DNA of 64,000 nucleotides from Escherichia coli DSM 30083 = JCM 1649 = ATCC 11775 (lineage in GTDB: Bacteria > Pseudomonadota > Gammaproteobacteria > Enterobacterales > Enterobacteriaceae). The stretch is taken from NCBI RefSeq assembly GCF_003697165.2, contig NZ_CP033092.2:248001-312000 (forward strand). Direction: 5' to 3'. Each line of letters opens with the position of its first letter. Position 1 is the stretch's first letter. A program made the position numbers and the translations under genes. Under the pieces are notes generated by a model. It saw only the letters and a list, made by a program, of their open reading frames with translations. It ran no database searches and was not told where the DNA came from. Shown in pieces: positions 19,064-28,888 of the stretch.

Positions 19064-20281
19064 ATGCCCGAACCCGTAGCCGAACCCGCGCTAAACGGAT
19101 TGCGCCTGAATTTGCGCATTGTCTCCATTGTCATGTTTAACTTCGCCAGCTACCTCACCATCGGGTTGCCGCTCGCTGTATTACCGGGCTATGTCCATGA
19201 TGTAATGGGATTTAGTGCTTTCTGGGCAGGATTGGTTATCAGCCTGCAATATTTCGCCACCTTGCTGAGCCGTCCTCATGCCGGACGTTACGCCGATTTG
19301 CTGGGACCCAAAAAGATTGTCGTCTTCGGTTTATGCGGCTGCTTTTTGAGCGGTCTGGGATATCTGACGGCAGGATTAACCGCCAGTCTGCCCGTCATCA
19401 GCCTGTTATTACTGTGCCTGGGGCGCGTAATCCTTGGGATTGGACAAAGTTTTGCCGGAACGGGATCGACCCTGTGGGGCGTTGGCGTGGTTGGTTCGCT
19501 ACATATCGGGCGGGTGATTTCGTGGAACGGTATTGTCACTTACGGGGCGATGGCGATGGGTGCGCCGTTAGGTGTCGTGTTTTATCACTGGGGCGGATTG
19601 CAGGCGTTAGCGTTAATCATTATGGGCGTGGCACTGGTAGCCATTTTGTTGGCGATCCCGCGTCCGACGGTAAAAGCCAGTAAAGGCAAACCGCTGCCGT
19701 TTCGTGCGGTGCTTGGGCGCGTCTGGCTGTACGGTATGGCGCTGGCACTGGCTTCCGCCGGATTTGGCGTTATCGCCACCTTTATCACGCTGTTTTATGA
19801 CGCTAAAGGTTGGGACGGTGCGGCTTTCGCGCTGACGCTGTTTAGCTGTGCGTTTGTCGGTACGCGTTTGTTATTCCCTAACGGCATTAACCGTATCGGC
19901 GGCTTAAACGTGGCGATGATTTGCTTTAGCGTTGAGATAATCGGCCTGCTACTGGTTGGCGTGGCGACTATGCCGTGGATGGCGAAAATCGGCGTCTTAC
20001 TGGCGGGGGCGGGGTTTTCGCTGGTGTTCCCTGCATTGGGCGTAGTGGCGGTAAAAGCGGTTCCGCAGCAAAATCAGGGGGCGGCGCTGGCAACTTACAC
20101 CGTATTTATGGATTTATCGCTTGGCGTGACCGGACCACTGGCTGGGCTGGTGATGAGTTGGGCGGGCGTTCCGGTGATTTATCTGGCGGCGGCGGGACTG
20201 GTTGCAATCGCGTTATTACTGACGTGGCGATTAAAAAAACGGCCCCCGGTGGAAATACCTGAGGCCGCCTCATCATCTTAA
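19064..20281 (+). CDS. yhhS: major facilitator superfamily transporter YhhS
   Basis: A 405-residue protein with twelve membrane helices of the MFS (arabinose-efflux-like YhhS/SetA group). The start MPEPVAEP at 19064 gives the usual family length; the upstream ATG at 19022 is not supported. Known E. coli work links YhhS to efflux when overexpressed, including glyphosate resistance and arabinose export, but the natural substrate is open. The gene ends convergently just 3 bases from dcrB. Confidence 0.92.
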   Translation: MPEPVAEPALNGLRLNLRIVSIVMFNFASYLTIGLPLAVLPGYVHDVMGFSAFWAGLVISLQYFATLLSRPHAGRYADLLGPKKIVVFGLCGCFLSGLGYLTAGLTASLPVISLLLLCLGRVILGIGQSFAGTGSTLWGVGVVGSLHIGRVISWNGIVTYGAMAMGAPLGVVFYHWGGLQALALIIMGVALVAILLAIPRPTVKASKGKPLPFRAVLGRVWLYGMALALASAGFGVIATFITLFYDAKGWDGAAFALTLFSCAFVGTRLLFPNGINRIGGLNVAMICFSVEIIGLLLVGVATMPWMAKIGVLLAGAGFSLVFPALGVVAVKAVPQQNQGAALATYTVFMDLSLGVTGPLAGLVMSWAGVPVIYLAAAGLVAIALLLTWRLKKRPPVEIPEAASSS

Positions 20282-20284
20282 AAC

Positions 20285-20842
20285 TTACTGAATAACCAGC
20301 GTATTAATGATGTTTTCTGCGGTGGTCTGTGCTTTTTGCTGATTGTCAGCGGGCAGCGTAATTTGCATGGTTAGCAGTTGATTACCCACGTTACCCAGAA
20401 TAACGGAAGAGTACGCCGTCTGGCCTTTCGCGGAGATAATGCTGTCTAACTGCTGCATTTTGTGACCTTTCAGCTCAATGGCTTTATTGGTTACCACTTG
20501 CAGCTGCGGATCGCGGCTACGTTGCTGATCTTCCAGACGCTTCGCCAGCACCGCCAGATCTTCTTTCGGATCATCGCCCATGATGACGATGACTGCTTTC
20601 TGCCCGGTGGCGTCGGACCAGACATGCATGTTATTGGCCTGCGTTCCCAGCTTACCGCTCTGGTCGGTCATATCCGCTGGCAGCGAGAAACTTAACTTGC
20701 CATCAAGCAGGTTGACGGGATTCCCGGTCGCGTTACTTTCTGCGACCGAACCCTGCGCCGTAGCGTTAGTGTCTTTATCATCACAGGCCGCAAGCCCCAT
20801 AACCAGCAGGCCAATTCCGACATATTTAACCAGATTGCGCAT
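20285..20842 (-). CDS. dcrB: DcrB periplasmic lipoprotein
   Basis: A 185-residue protein with a signal sequence ending in the lipobox LAAC (cysteine about residue 20), so it is probably a lipoprotein. DcrB is needed for infection by phages C1 and C6 and contributes to envelope integrity. The start at 20842 follows AGGAAG; the longer frame from 20896 lacks such a signal. The mature part is a small alpha/beta domain related to PsbP/DcrB proteins. Confidence 0.93.
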   Translation of the reverse strand: MRNLVKYVGIGLLVMGLAACDDKDTNATAQGSVAESNATGNPVNLLDGKLSFSLPADMTDQSGKLGTQANNMHVWSDATGQKAVIVIMGDDPKEDLAVLAKRLEDQQRSRDPQLQVVTNKAIELKGHKMQQLDSIISAKGQTAYSSVILGNVGNQLLTMQITLPADNQQKAQTTAENIINTLVIQ

Positions 20843-20914
20843 TGACTTCTTCCTTTCGATAAACGGCCATAACGGCTCATTCATCCATCTTATCACAACT
20901 CTGATAACGAACCT

Positions 20915-21580
20915 TTAACTCGCCTGCAAAGCGTTGATTTCGGATTTATCTGCCAGTCTTTTCAACAGCATATTGAGTAGTACGCCATACATTGGCAGGA
21001 AGAAAACGATACTGATTAACACTTTGAAACAGTAATCGACCAGCGCGATTTCCATCCAGTGTTCAGCCATAAAGGCATCCGGGCTACGCCAGAAGGCAAT
21101 GAAGAAGAAGGCCAGCGTGTCGCTGACGTTACCGAACAGTGTGGACGCTGTCGGTGCCAGCCACCAGTGACGACTCTGACGCAGGCGGTTAAAAACGTGC
21201 ACGTCGAGGATCTGCCCCAGCGCGTAGGCCATGAAACTGGCGGTGGCGATACGGGCGACAAACAGGTTGAAGTGGGCGAGCGCGCCGAATCCTTGCCATG
21301 ACCCCATATAAAACAGCGATGAGATGACGTAGGAGATCAGCAATGCGGGGATCATTACCGCAAAGATGATGCGACGAGCCAGCGGCGCGCCAAAAATACG
21401 CACGGTCAGGTCAGTAGCGAGAAAGATAAACGGAAAGCTAAACGCGCCCCAGGTGGTATGAAAACCAAAAATGGAGACCGGAAGCTGAACCAGATAGTTA
21501 CTGGAGGTGATCACCAGAAGATGAAATAACGATAACCAGAACAACGCCTTATAGCGTTGCGTTTGCGAGAAAACGTTCAT
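20915..21580 (-). CDS. yhhQ: YhhQ queuosine precursor transporter
   Basis: A 221-residue inner-membrane protein with six hydrophobic segments, family YhhQ/VUT_1 (ECF-like). In E. coli YhhQ imports the queuosine precursors preQ0 and preQ1, which feed the tRNA modification pathway. It lies upstream of dcrB in the same direction, with 72 bases between, and is divergent from tusA. Confidence 0.94.
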   Translation of the reverse strand: MNVFSQTQRYKALFWLSLFHLLVITSSNYLVQLPVSIFGFHTTWGAFSFPFIFLATDLTVRIFGAPLARRIIFAVMIPALLISYVISSLFYMGSWQGFGALAHFNLFVARIATASFMAYALGQILDVHVFNRLRQSRHWWLAPTASTLFGNVSDTLAFFFIAFWRSPDAFMAEHWMEIALVDYCFKVLISIVFFLPMYGVLLNMLLKRLADKSEINALQAS

Positions 21581-21800
21581 ATTGTACCTTTTTGATTAAC
21601 CATTGGGGTGAGGGAACCCAATACGTACGACACGTCTGTTACCTTAACATAATAACGTGCTGACCCTTTTTTCGAGCCGCCGCATGATACTGCTTTACGT
21701 TGACAATGCAATGGTTAATTTTCACGCAATCGTTAACCTGGTTTGCTTACGGACTCACAGGGCGTAAACTAGCGCCGTTTTTTTATGTGATGAGAAGAAA

Positions 21801-22046
21801 ATGACCGATCTCTTTTCCAGCCCTGACCACACACTCGACGCGCTTGGCCTGCGCTGCCCGGAACCAGTAATGATGGTGCGCAAAACTGTGCGCAATATGC
21901 AGCCAGGTGAAACGTTGCTGATTATTGCTGACGATCCGGCGACGACACGCGATATTCCTGGGTTTTGTACCTTTATGGAACACGAACTGGTTGCGAAAGA
22001 GACCGATGGACTGCCTTATCGTTATTTGATTCGTAAAGGCGGTTGA
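21801..22046 (+). CDS. tusA: TusA sulfurtransferase
   Basis: An 81-residue SirA/TusA-family protein. The catalytic Cys19 lies in the conserved CPEP motif ([11 protein letters not shown]). TusA takes persulfide sulfur from the cysteine desulfurase IscS and hands it to TusBCD for 2-thiolation of tRNA wobble uridine; it also feeds molybdenum cofactor synthesis. Single gene with its own promoter region in the yhhQ-tusA gap. Confidence 0.97.
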
Positions 22047-22076
22047 TGGGGGAAGATTGGCTTCGATGCCGCCTTT

Positions 22077-22288
22077 TGCCCTCACCCTAACCCTCTCCCC
22101 AGAGGAGCGAGGGGACCGATCGCGCTCAATGTTGCTGCTTGAAACCGGTTTGTAGGCCGGATAAGGCGTTCAAGCTGCATCTGGCGATACGGTGCACAAT
22201 GCCTGATGCGACGCTGTCGCGTCTTATCATGCCTACGAGTTCGATGCTCTGTGTAGGCCGGATAAGGTGTTCACGCCGCATCCGGCAT
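22077..22288. repeat. BIME cluster between tusA and zntA
   Basis: A block starting with the repeated E. coli element CCCTCACCCTAACCCTCTCC (about 22079-22098) and its partly complementary GAGGGGACC tail is followed by three REP units of alternating orientation (about 22151-22185, 22200-22237 and 22251-22287). It separates the convergent ends of tusA and zntA and probably acts in transcript end protection and termination. Confidence 0.88.
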
Positions 22289-22314
22289 TGTTGGACCGTA
22301 GACTGATAGCCTCT

Positions 22315-24513
22315 TTATTTCCTGCGCAATAACCGTAACGCATTCGCCGTCACCAGCACCGTCGCACCCGTATCTGCCAGCACTGCCAGCCATAGTCCGG
22401 TCATCCCTAACAGCGTGGTGACGAGGAAAACGCCTTTCAGCCCCAGCGCAATGGTGATGTTCTGGCGGATATTGGCGTGAGTGGCGCGTGCCAGTTCAAT
22501 CATTTGCACCAGGCCGCGCAGGTGGTTATGGGTTAATGCTGCATCTGCGGTTTCCAGGGCCACGTCCGTGCCACTGCCCATTGCAATCCCGATGGCGGCA
22601 GCTTTCATCGCTGGCGCGTCGTTAATACCGTCGCCGACCATCGCCAGCGGCGCATGTTGATTCAGCTCGGTCACCGCTTTAACTTTATCTTCCGGCAAGA
22701 GGCCCGCTTTAAATTCCAGCCCCAGTTCCCCGGCGATTGCCGCTGCTGCGCGTGGATTATCGCCGGTGAGGATCACCCCTTTGACACCCAGCGCGTTCAG
22801 TTCACTGATAGCAGTTGCAGCATCGGCGCGCAAGGTATCCTGCAACGCAATGACACCCAGCACGTCATCATTACGTACTACCAGCACTACCGTTTGCCCG
22901 GCGCTTTCCAGTTCATTAATCAAACCAGCAAATGCATCAGCAGGATGTTTTCCGGCAGCGCATATCAACACGCGCTCACCGTTAACCTGCGCTTCAATGC
23001 CAGACCCGACCAGCGCCCGCTGTGATTGGGCGGTGGGAATGGCGAGTTCAGCAACCTGTGCTTCGCGCACAATGGCCTGTGCCAGTGGATGCGTCGCGCC
23101 TTGCTCGACCGCCGCCGCCAGTGTCAGCAGTTCAGATTCACTAATACCCGTTGCCGGATGAATCGCGGTAACGCGCGGTTTACCGACGGTCAGCGTACCG
23201 GTTTTATCAAACGCCACCTGGGTAACACGACCCAGCTGCTCCAGCGCCGCGCCGCCTTTAATCAACGCCCCACGACGCGCTGCTGCCGCCAGCCCGGAGG
23301 TAATCGCCGCGGGCGTGGAGATAACTAACGCACACGGGCAGCCAATCAGCAGCAGCGTCAGCCCTTTATAAATCCACTCCTGCCAGCTGGCGGCAAACAG
23401 CAGTGGTGGCACCAGCGTCACCAGCAGAGCGACGGCCATAATCGCGGGCGTATAGATACGGCTGAAACGGTCGATAAACCGCTCAATGGGTGCGCGACGC
23501 TCTTCGGCTTCTTCGATCAGTTTCAGAATCCGGTCAATGGCGCTGGCACCCGGTTCTGACAGCACTTCCAGCGTTACCAGACGGTCTACGCTGGTGGCAC
23601 CAGCAGGGACTTTATCGCCCGTTGCGCGCTCCACCGGAATGGATTCGCCGGTCAGGGCGCTTTCATCAAAACTGGCAAACGGTGAGAGCAGTTTACCGTC
23701 GGCAGGCAAACGTCCACCTGCGGCGACTTCAATCACATCGCCAGGGCGCAGGCTGTTAATCGCCACCTCTTCACGCTCACCGTTACGCAGGCGCGTGGCG
23801 GTTTCTGGTTTCAGCGCCATTAACGCGCTAACGCCCTGACGCGCGCGGCTGGCGGCCCAGCCTTCCAGTCGTTCACCAATCAAAAACAGCAGCAACACCA
23901 TCGCAGCTTCAGCCGTTGCGCCAATAAACAGTGCACCAATAGCGGCTATGCTCATTAAGGTTTCAATGGCGAAGTAGCTGCCAGATTTGATCAGCCGTAA
24001 TGCCTGACGAGCAATTGGGTACAGCCCAACCAGCGTGGTCGCGATAAACGCCAGTTGACCAAACGGATGATTGAACTGCTCCAGCCCCCAACTGATTGCC
24101 ATCATCACGATAAGCGTAATCAGCGGCAGATTCTCTTTCAGGCGTGATTCTTGTGGTTCGTCGGAGGCCTGTTCATCGCGCAGGGAATAGCCCGCTTTTT
24201 GCACCGCAGATTCAACTTGTGCCCGGATGTCATTGTCGGCATCCACCACCAGTTTTTCGGTGGCGAACAACACCTGTACCTGATTCACGCCTGCAAGCTG
24301 GCGCACGGCATTTTCCACTTTGCGCGCACAGGCGGCGCAGTCCATACCGCTGACTTTCCAGCTATAGCGGGTGCCGGAGACGTTTTCAGAGAGAGTTGGC
24401 GTGCTGGAACATGCGCCGTCGCAGCAACAGTCGTTGGTGTTCTGTACCGTAGTTAGCGGTTTGAACGCAGCAAATTGAGGGGCTTTCTTGCCGTGATTGT
24501 CAGGAGTCGACAT
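22315..24513 (-). CDS. zntA: ZntA Zn(II)/Cd(II)/Pb(II)-exporting P-type ATPase
   Basis: The full-length 732-residue P1B-type ATPase. The N-terminal metal-binding domain has Cys59 and Cys62 in GMDCAACARK, preceded by a Cys-rich run NDCCCDGAC (28-35). The transmembrane CPC motif (IGCPCALVIS), the phosphorylation motif DKTGT and the hinge motif GDGINDAPA are intact. It pumps zinc, cadmium and lead out of the cytoplasm. Expression is controlled by ZntR at the palindrome found at 24556-24577. Confidence 0.98.
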   Translation of the reverse strand: MSTPDNHGKKAPQFAAFKPLTTVQNTNDCCCDGACSSTPTLSENVSGTRYSWKVSGMDCAACARKVENAVRQLAGVNQVQVLFATEKLVVDADNDIRAQVESAVQKAGYSLRDEQASDEPQESRLKENLPLITLIVMMAISWGLEQFNHPFGQLAFIATTLVGLYPIARQALRLIKSGSYFAIETLMSIAAIGALFIGATAEAAMVLLLFLIGERLEGWAASRARQGVSALMALKPETATRLRNGEREEVAINSLRPGDVIEVAAGGRLPADGKLLSPFASFDESALTGESIPVERATGDKVPAGATSVDRLVTLEVLSEPGASAIDRILKLIEEAEERRAPIERFIDRFSRIYTPAIMAVALLVTLVPPLLFAASWQEWIYKGLTLLLIGCPCALVISTPAAITSGLAAAARRGALIKGGAALEQLGRVTQVAFDKTGTLTVGKPRVTAIHPATGISESELLTLAAAVEQGATHPLAQAIVREAQVAELAIPTAQSQRALVGSGIEAQVNGERVLICAAGKHPADAFAGLINELESAGQTVVLVVRNDDVLGVIALQDTLRADAATAISELNALGVKGVILTGDNPRAAAAIAGELGLEFKAGLLPEDKVKAVTELNQHAPLAMVGDGINDAPAMKAAAIGIAMGSGTDVALETADAALTHNHLRGLVQMIELARATHANIRQNITIALGLKGVFLVTTLLGMTGLWLAVLADTGATVLVTANALRLLRRK

Positions 24514-24548
24514 GGCATCCTCCGGTTAAGTTTTTTCTCATTAACCGA

Positions 24549-24580
24549 AGGATACACTCTGGAGTCGACTCCAGAGTCAA
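24549..24580 (-). promoter_or_regulatory. ZntR-controlled zntA promoter
   Basis: A perfect 22-base palindrome (24556-24577, half ACTCTGGAGTC) sits between a -35 box TTGACT (24575-24580, minus strand) and a -10 box TATCCT (24549-24554). The spacer is 20 bases, the overlong spacing typical of MerR-family promoters, where the metal-bound regulator twists the DNA to activate transcription. Confidence 0.95.
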
Positions 24581-24586
24581 GTTTTA

Positions 24587-25213
24587 TCAGAGATACAGCG
24601 AGCGGACGATGAGGAAGTGACCAGCAAAGTAGCAGGCCGCGGCAATGGCGTTATCCGCACGGAAGCGTCGGCGATAGTGACTACCCAGCCAGACAAAGTT
24701 ACTGATAAACAGCAACGAAGCGCCGACAAACGCAGAGAGCGCCGGAGCGGTCGGACGGAAGAACCACAGTTCACCTGCCAGCCACACCATCACCAGCGTC
24801 ATGCCGATAAACGTGCAGATAGGCCAACGATACTCTTCCAGACGCGTCCAGATAATCGCCAGTAACAGCGCGCCCAGAACCAGCAGCACCAACGGCAGAG
24901 GCCAGAAGAAGGAGAGCGTCATCTGACTGGCGAAATAGATGGTGTACAGCAGGTGCGAGAGGAAAAACGCGCCGATGGCGTACATCAGACGTTGACGTGG
25001 CAACAGGGTTAGCGTATCGCCCAGCAGTGAGGCACACAGCCCCGCCAGCACCAGATAGCTAATGGCGTCGAACATCGGCGCTTGCCAGGCCAGCAACAGC
25101 AGGAGAAGAAGGGTTAACGGTTTAAACACCCAGCGTTGCCAGGTTGGCCCACGATACGATGCATCCACAGATAGCCATGCGGAAAGACAGACAGCGATAA
25201 ACGACCAAAGCAT
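24587..25213 (-). CDS. yhhN: YhhN-family membrane protein (TMEM86/lysoplasmalogenase-like)
   Basis: A 208-residue inner-membrane protein with about seven or eight helices. The family (YhhN/TMEM86) includes animal lysoplasmalogenases; the role in E. coli, which lacks plasmalogens, is not established. It lies upstream of zntA in the same direction, and the zntA promoter begins directly behind its stop. Confidence 0.9.
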   Translation of the reverse strand: MLWSFIAVCLSAWLSVDASYRGPTWQRWVFKPLTLLLLLLLAWQAPMFDAISYLVLAGLCASLLGDTLTLLPRQRLMYAIGAFFLSHLLYTIYFASQMTLSFFWPLPLVLLVLGALLLAIIWTRLEEYRWPICTFIGMTLVMVWLAGELWFFRPTAPALSAFVGASLLFISNFVWLGSHYRRRFRADNAIAAACYFAGHFLIVRSLYL

Positions 25214-25353
25214 CTTAGTTCCTTGAATTCGTTATTTTTTCGTAAGCGGAATGCCTACGGTCTTGCTTCCAGTTTAGTGGCGAGGGTGGACGGATGACAA
25301 CACCATAACTGGCAGGGTATGCTTATTTCCGCATTTTCCGATGAGGGATAAAG

Positions 25354-25713
25354 ATGAGTAAACCACCTCTTTTCTTTATTGTTATCATTGGCTTAATCAT
25401 CGTCGCCGCATCGTTTCGTTTTATGCAACAACGACGGGAAAAAGCTGATAATGATATGGCACCGCTCCAGCAAAAGCTGGTGGTGGTGAGCAACAAGCGG
25501 GAAAAACCGATTAACGATCGCCGTTCGCGCCAGCAGGAAGTGACTCCGGCAGGCACCAGTATGCGCTATGAGGCAAGCTTCAAACCGCAAAGCGGAGGAA
25601 TGGAGCAGACGTTTCGCCTCGACGCCCAGCAGTACCACGCCCTGACAGTGGGTGATAAAGGTACGCTGAGCTATAAAGGAACGCGCTTTGTCAGCTTTGT
25701 AGGCGAACAATAA
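25354..25713 (+). CDS. yhhM: YhhM, DUF2500 family protein
   Basis: A 119-residue protein with one N-terminal membrane helix (about residues 5-22) and a soluble beta-rich part (about 45-119), the DUF2500 pattern. Function unknown. It stands alone on the plus strand and meets yhhL end to end with 2 bases between. Confidence 0.9.
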   Translation: MSKPPLFFIVIIGLIIVAASFRFMQQRREKADNDMAPLQQKLVVVSNKREKPINDRRSRQQEVTPAGTSMRYEASFKPQSGGMEQTFRLDAQQYHALTVGDKGTLSYKGTRFVSFVGEQ

Positions 25714-25715
25714 GG

Positions 25716-25985
25716 TTATTTTTTAACTTTAAATTTCTTCTGCCAGACCAGCAGTTCAAACACGCCGAAAAGGAAAATCCGCACCTTTTCGGCGGTGGTC
25801 ATCTGCGGGCCATCTTTCGGTAAAGTGGATTTCAATAGCGCCAGCTGCATACCATGCATCAGCACGGTAAAAATCAGCGCCACGTTAACGAAAATATTCA
25901 GCGGGCGTGGGAAGGGATGCACCAGGTTGAGGATTAAAAATCCCCAAACACAGAGCATTAACAAACGACCAATATTAATCAGCAT
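25716..25985 (-). CDS. yhhL: YhhL, DUF1145 family membrane protein
   Basis: An 89-residue protein with two or three membrane helices. The ATG at 25985 (MLINIGRLLM), preceded by GGAGAAAG inside the end of rsmD, gives the usual length; the longer frame from 26108 overlaps rsmD and is rejected. It overlaps the rsmD stop by 11 bases, so the two are cotranscribed. Function unknown. Confidence 0.9.
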   Translation of the reverse strand: MLINIGRLLMLCVWGFLILNLVHPFPRPLNIFVNVALIFTVLMHGMQLALLKSTLPKDGPQMTTAEKVRIFLFGVFELLVWQKKFKVKK

Positions 25986-26571
25986 CACTTTCTCCTTGTG
26001 CTTCGCGTTGATACAGCCGATAAGCCACCTGACCCGCCACTTTTTCCCGATGTAATGACCAGTTTGCCGGAACAGTGGGCAGACCGTTTTCGACTTCGCT
26101 TTCGACATAAATCAGGGCTTCGTCAGCCAGCCAGCCGTTATCTTCCAGTAAATTTATCGTCTCTTCTAACAAGCCACGGCGGAACGGTGGATCGACAAAC
26201 ACGATATTATGCGGTGTGCCTTTTTGCGCCAGGAATGACATCGCGTTGCTGTTCACCACGCGTGCATTGCCTGCTTTTAGTGTCGCCAGATTCTTAATTA
26301 ACTGCTGAGAAACCGCACGATCCATCTCAATCAACGTGGCCCCCGCAGCGTAGCGCGATAACGCTTCCAGCCCCAGCGCGCCGCTCCCGGCGAAGCAATC
26401 CAGACATTGGGCGTCAACAATGACCGGAGCCAGCCAGTTAAACAACGTTTCGCGTACGCGGTCGGTGGTGGGGCGCAGACCTGGACTATCAGGAACCGGG
26501 AGTTTACGGCCTCGCCACTGCCCGCCAATAATGCGGATTTGGCCGCTGCCGGAATGATTCGGTTTTTTCAT
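25975..26571 (-). CDS. rsmD: RsmD 16S rRNA m2G966 methyltransferase
   Basis: A 198-residue Rossmann-fold methyltransferase. The SAM-binding motif DCFAGSGALGLEAL and the catalytic motif DPPF (in FVDPPFRRG) are visible. RsmD methylates guanine 966 of 16S rRNA. It is divergent from ftsY across about 150 bases and overlaps yhhL downstream, as in K-12. Confidence 0.96.
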   Translation of the reverse strand: MKKPNHSGSGQIRIIGGQWRGRKLPVPDSPGLRPTTDRVRETLFNWLAPVIVDAQCLDCFAGSGALGLEALSRYAAGATLIEMDRAVSQQLIKNLATLKAGNARVVNSNAMSFLAQKGTPHNIVFVDPPFRRGLLEETINLLEDNGWLADEALIYVESEVENGLPTVPANWSLHREKVAGQVAYRLYQREAQGESDAD

Positions 26572-26720
26572 GATAAATTGCTCAATCCGCCAGATAACAC
26601 ATACTTGCAGGCGGTGATGTGAATTAAGTTAAGTGATAGACTATTTCATCATTTTTTTAGCTGCTATGTACATAGCGTTAACGCTGTGCCATGAAGCAAC
26701 AGCGAGGAGTGTAGTCGCAA

Positions 26721-28217
26721 ATGGCGAAAGAAAAAAAACGTGGCTTTTTTTCCTGGCTGGGCTTTGGTCAAAAAGAGCAGACCCCGGAAAAAGAGACAGA
26801 AGTTCAGAATGAACAACCAGTTGTAGAAGAAATCGTTCAGGCGCAAGAGCCTGTGAAGGCTTCTGAACACGCCGTTGAAGAGCAGCCGCAGGCGCATACT
26901 GAAGCCGAGGCGGAAACTTTTGCTGCCAACGTTGTGGAAGTTACTGAACAGGTTGCTGAAAGTGAAAAAGCGCAGCCTGAAGCGGAAGTCGTTGCACAGC
27001 CGGAATCGGTCGTAGAAGAAACGCCGGAGCCAGTGGCTATCGAACGTGAAGAACTGCCGTTGCCGGAAGACGTCAACGCCGAAGCGGTTTCGCCAGAAGA
27101 GTGGCAGGCCGAAGCGGAAACCGTAGAGATTGTCGAAGCGGCGGAAGAAGAAGCGGCTAAAGAAGAAATCACCGACGAAGAGCCGGAGGCACAGGCGCTG
27201 GCTGCCGAAGTGGCAGAAGAGGCGGTAATGGTGGTTTCTCCGGCAGAAGAAGAGCAGCCGGTGGAAGAAATCGCTCAGGAGCAGGAAAAACCGACCAAAG
27301 AAGGTTTCTTCGCGCGCCTGAAACGCAGCCTGTTAAAAACCAAAGAAAATCTCGGTTCCGGATTTATCAGCCTGTTCCGCGGTAAAAAAATCGACGATGA
27401 TCTGTTTGAAGAGCTGGAAGAACAGCTGTTGATCGCCGATGTGGGCGTGGAAACCACTCGTAAAATTATCACCAATCTGACGGAAGGCGCATCCCGCAAG
27501 CAGCTTCGTGATGCCGAGGCGCTCTATGGCCTGCTGAAAGAAGAGATGGGCGAGATTCTGGCGAAAGTCGATGAGCCGCTGAATGTTGAAGGTAAAACGC
27601 CGTTCGTGATCCTGATGGTGGGCGTCAACGGTGTGGGTAAAACCACGACGATTGGTAAGCTGGCGCGTCAGTTTGAGCAGCAGGGTAAATCGGTGATGCT
27701 GGCGGCAGGCGATACTTTCCGTGCGGCAGCGGTTGAACAGCTTCAGGTCTGGGGGCAGCGCAACAATATTCCGGTGATTGCCCAGCATACCGGTGCGGAT
27801 TCCGCTTCTGTTATCTTCGACGCCATTCAGGCCGCTAAAGCGCGTAACATCGACGTCCTGATTGCCGATACCGCCGGACGCCTGCAGAACAAATCGCACC
27901 TGATGGAAGAGTTGAAGAAAATCGTCCGCGTGATGAAGAAACTCGACGTTGAAGCTCCGCATGAAGTTATGCTGACTATTGATGCCAGCACCGGGCAGAA
28001 TGGGGTAAGCCAGGCCAAACTGTTCCACGAAGCCGTTGGCTTAACCGGCATCACGCTAACGAAACTGGACGGCACGGCGAAAGGCGGGGTAATTTTCTCG
28101 GTGGCTGACCAGTTTGGTATCCCTATCCGCTACATTGGTGTCGGCGAACGTATTGAGGATTTGCGTCCGTTTAAGGCGGACGACTTTATAGAGGCACTTT
28201 TTGCCCGAGAGGATTAA
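26721..28217 (+). CDS. ftsY: FtsY signal recognition particle receptor
   Basis: A 498-residue protein, one residue longer than I recall for K-12. The N-terminal A domain (about 1-195) is very rich in Glu, Ala and Val and contains the membrane-contact segments. The NG GTPase domain follows, with G1 GVNGVGKTTTIGKLA, DTAGR, and TKLDGTAKGG motifs. FtsY docks SRP-bound ribosomes to the inner membrane. It is the first gene of ftsYEX, two bases ahead of ftsE. The extra residue probably reflects length variation in the repetitive A domain. Confidence 0.97.
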   Translation: MAKEKKRGFFSWLGFGQKEQTPEKETEVQNEQPVVEEIVQAQEPVKASEHAVEEQPQAHTEAEAETFAANVVEVTEQVAESEKAQPEAEVVAQPESVVEETPEPVAIEREELPLPEDVNAEAVSPEEWQAEAETVEIVEAAEEEAAKEEITDEEPEAQALAAEVAEEAVMVVSPAEEEQPVEEIAQEQEKPTKEGFFARLKRSLLKTKENLGSGFISLFRGKKIDDDLFEELEEQLLIADVGVETTRKIITNLTEGASRKQLRDAEALYGLLKEEMGEILAKVDEPLNVEGKTPFVILMVGVNGVGKTTTIGKLARQFEQQGKSVMLAAGDTFRAAAVEQLQVWGQRNNIPVIAQHTGADSASVIFDAIQAAKARNIDVLIADTAGRLQNKSHLMEELKKIVRVMKKLDVEAPHEVMLTIDASTGQNGVSQAKLFHEAVGLTGITLTKLDGTAKGGVIFSVADQFGIPIRYIGVGERIEDLRPFKADDFIEALFARED

Positions 28218-28219
28218 CA

Positions 28220-28888
28220 ATGATTCGCTTTGAACATGTCAGCAAGGCTTATCTCGGTGGGAGACAGGCGCTGCAGGGCGTTACGTTCCATATGCAGCCG
28301 GGTGAGATGGCGTTTCTGACCGGTCATTCCGGCGCAGGGAAAAGTACCCTCCTGAAGCTGATCTGTGGGATTGAGCGGCCCAGCGCCGGGAAAATCTGGT
28401 TTAGCGGCCATGACATCACGCGTCTGAAAAACCGTGAAGTTCCGTTTCTGCGCCGCCAGATTGGCATGATTTTCCAGGATCACCATCTACTGATGGACCG
28501 TACTGTCTATGATAACGTGGCGATCCCGCTGATTATCGCCGGTGCCAGCGGTGATGACATTCGTCGCCGGGTGTCGGCGGCGCTGGATAAAGTCGGGCTA
28601 CTGGACAAAGCGAAGAACTTCCCTATTCAGCTTTCCGGCGGTGAACAACAGCGTGTTGGCATTGCCCGCGCGGTGGTGAACAAGCCCGCGGTACTGCTGG
28701 CGGATGAACCGACCGGTAACCTGGACGACGCGTTGTCGGAAGGCATTTTACGTCTGTTTGAAGAGTTTAACCGCGTTGGGGTAACCGTATTGATGGCAAC
28801 GCACGACATCAACCTGATCTCGCGGCGTTCCTATCGCATGCTCACCCTGAGCGATGGTCACTTGCATGGAGGCGTGGGCCATGAATAA
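28220..28888 (+). CDS. ftsE: FtsE cell-division ABC ATPase
   Basis: A 222-residue ABC ATPase with Walker [10 protein letters not shown], signature LSGGEQQR and Walker [13 protein letters not shown]. With FtsX it forms the divisome complex that activates peptidoglycan amidases through EnvC. It overlaps ftsX by 8 bases. Confidence 0.97.

Noticed and set aside
26721..27310. Repeat array in the 5' part of ftsY
   Set aside because: The Glu/Ala/Val-rich codons look repetitive, but this is the normal acidic A domain of FtsY and not a tandem repeat of fixed unit.
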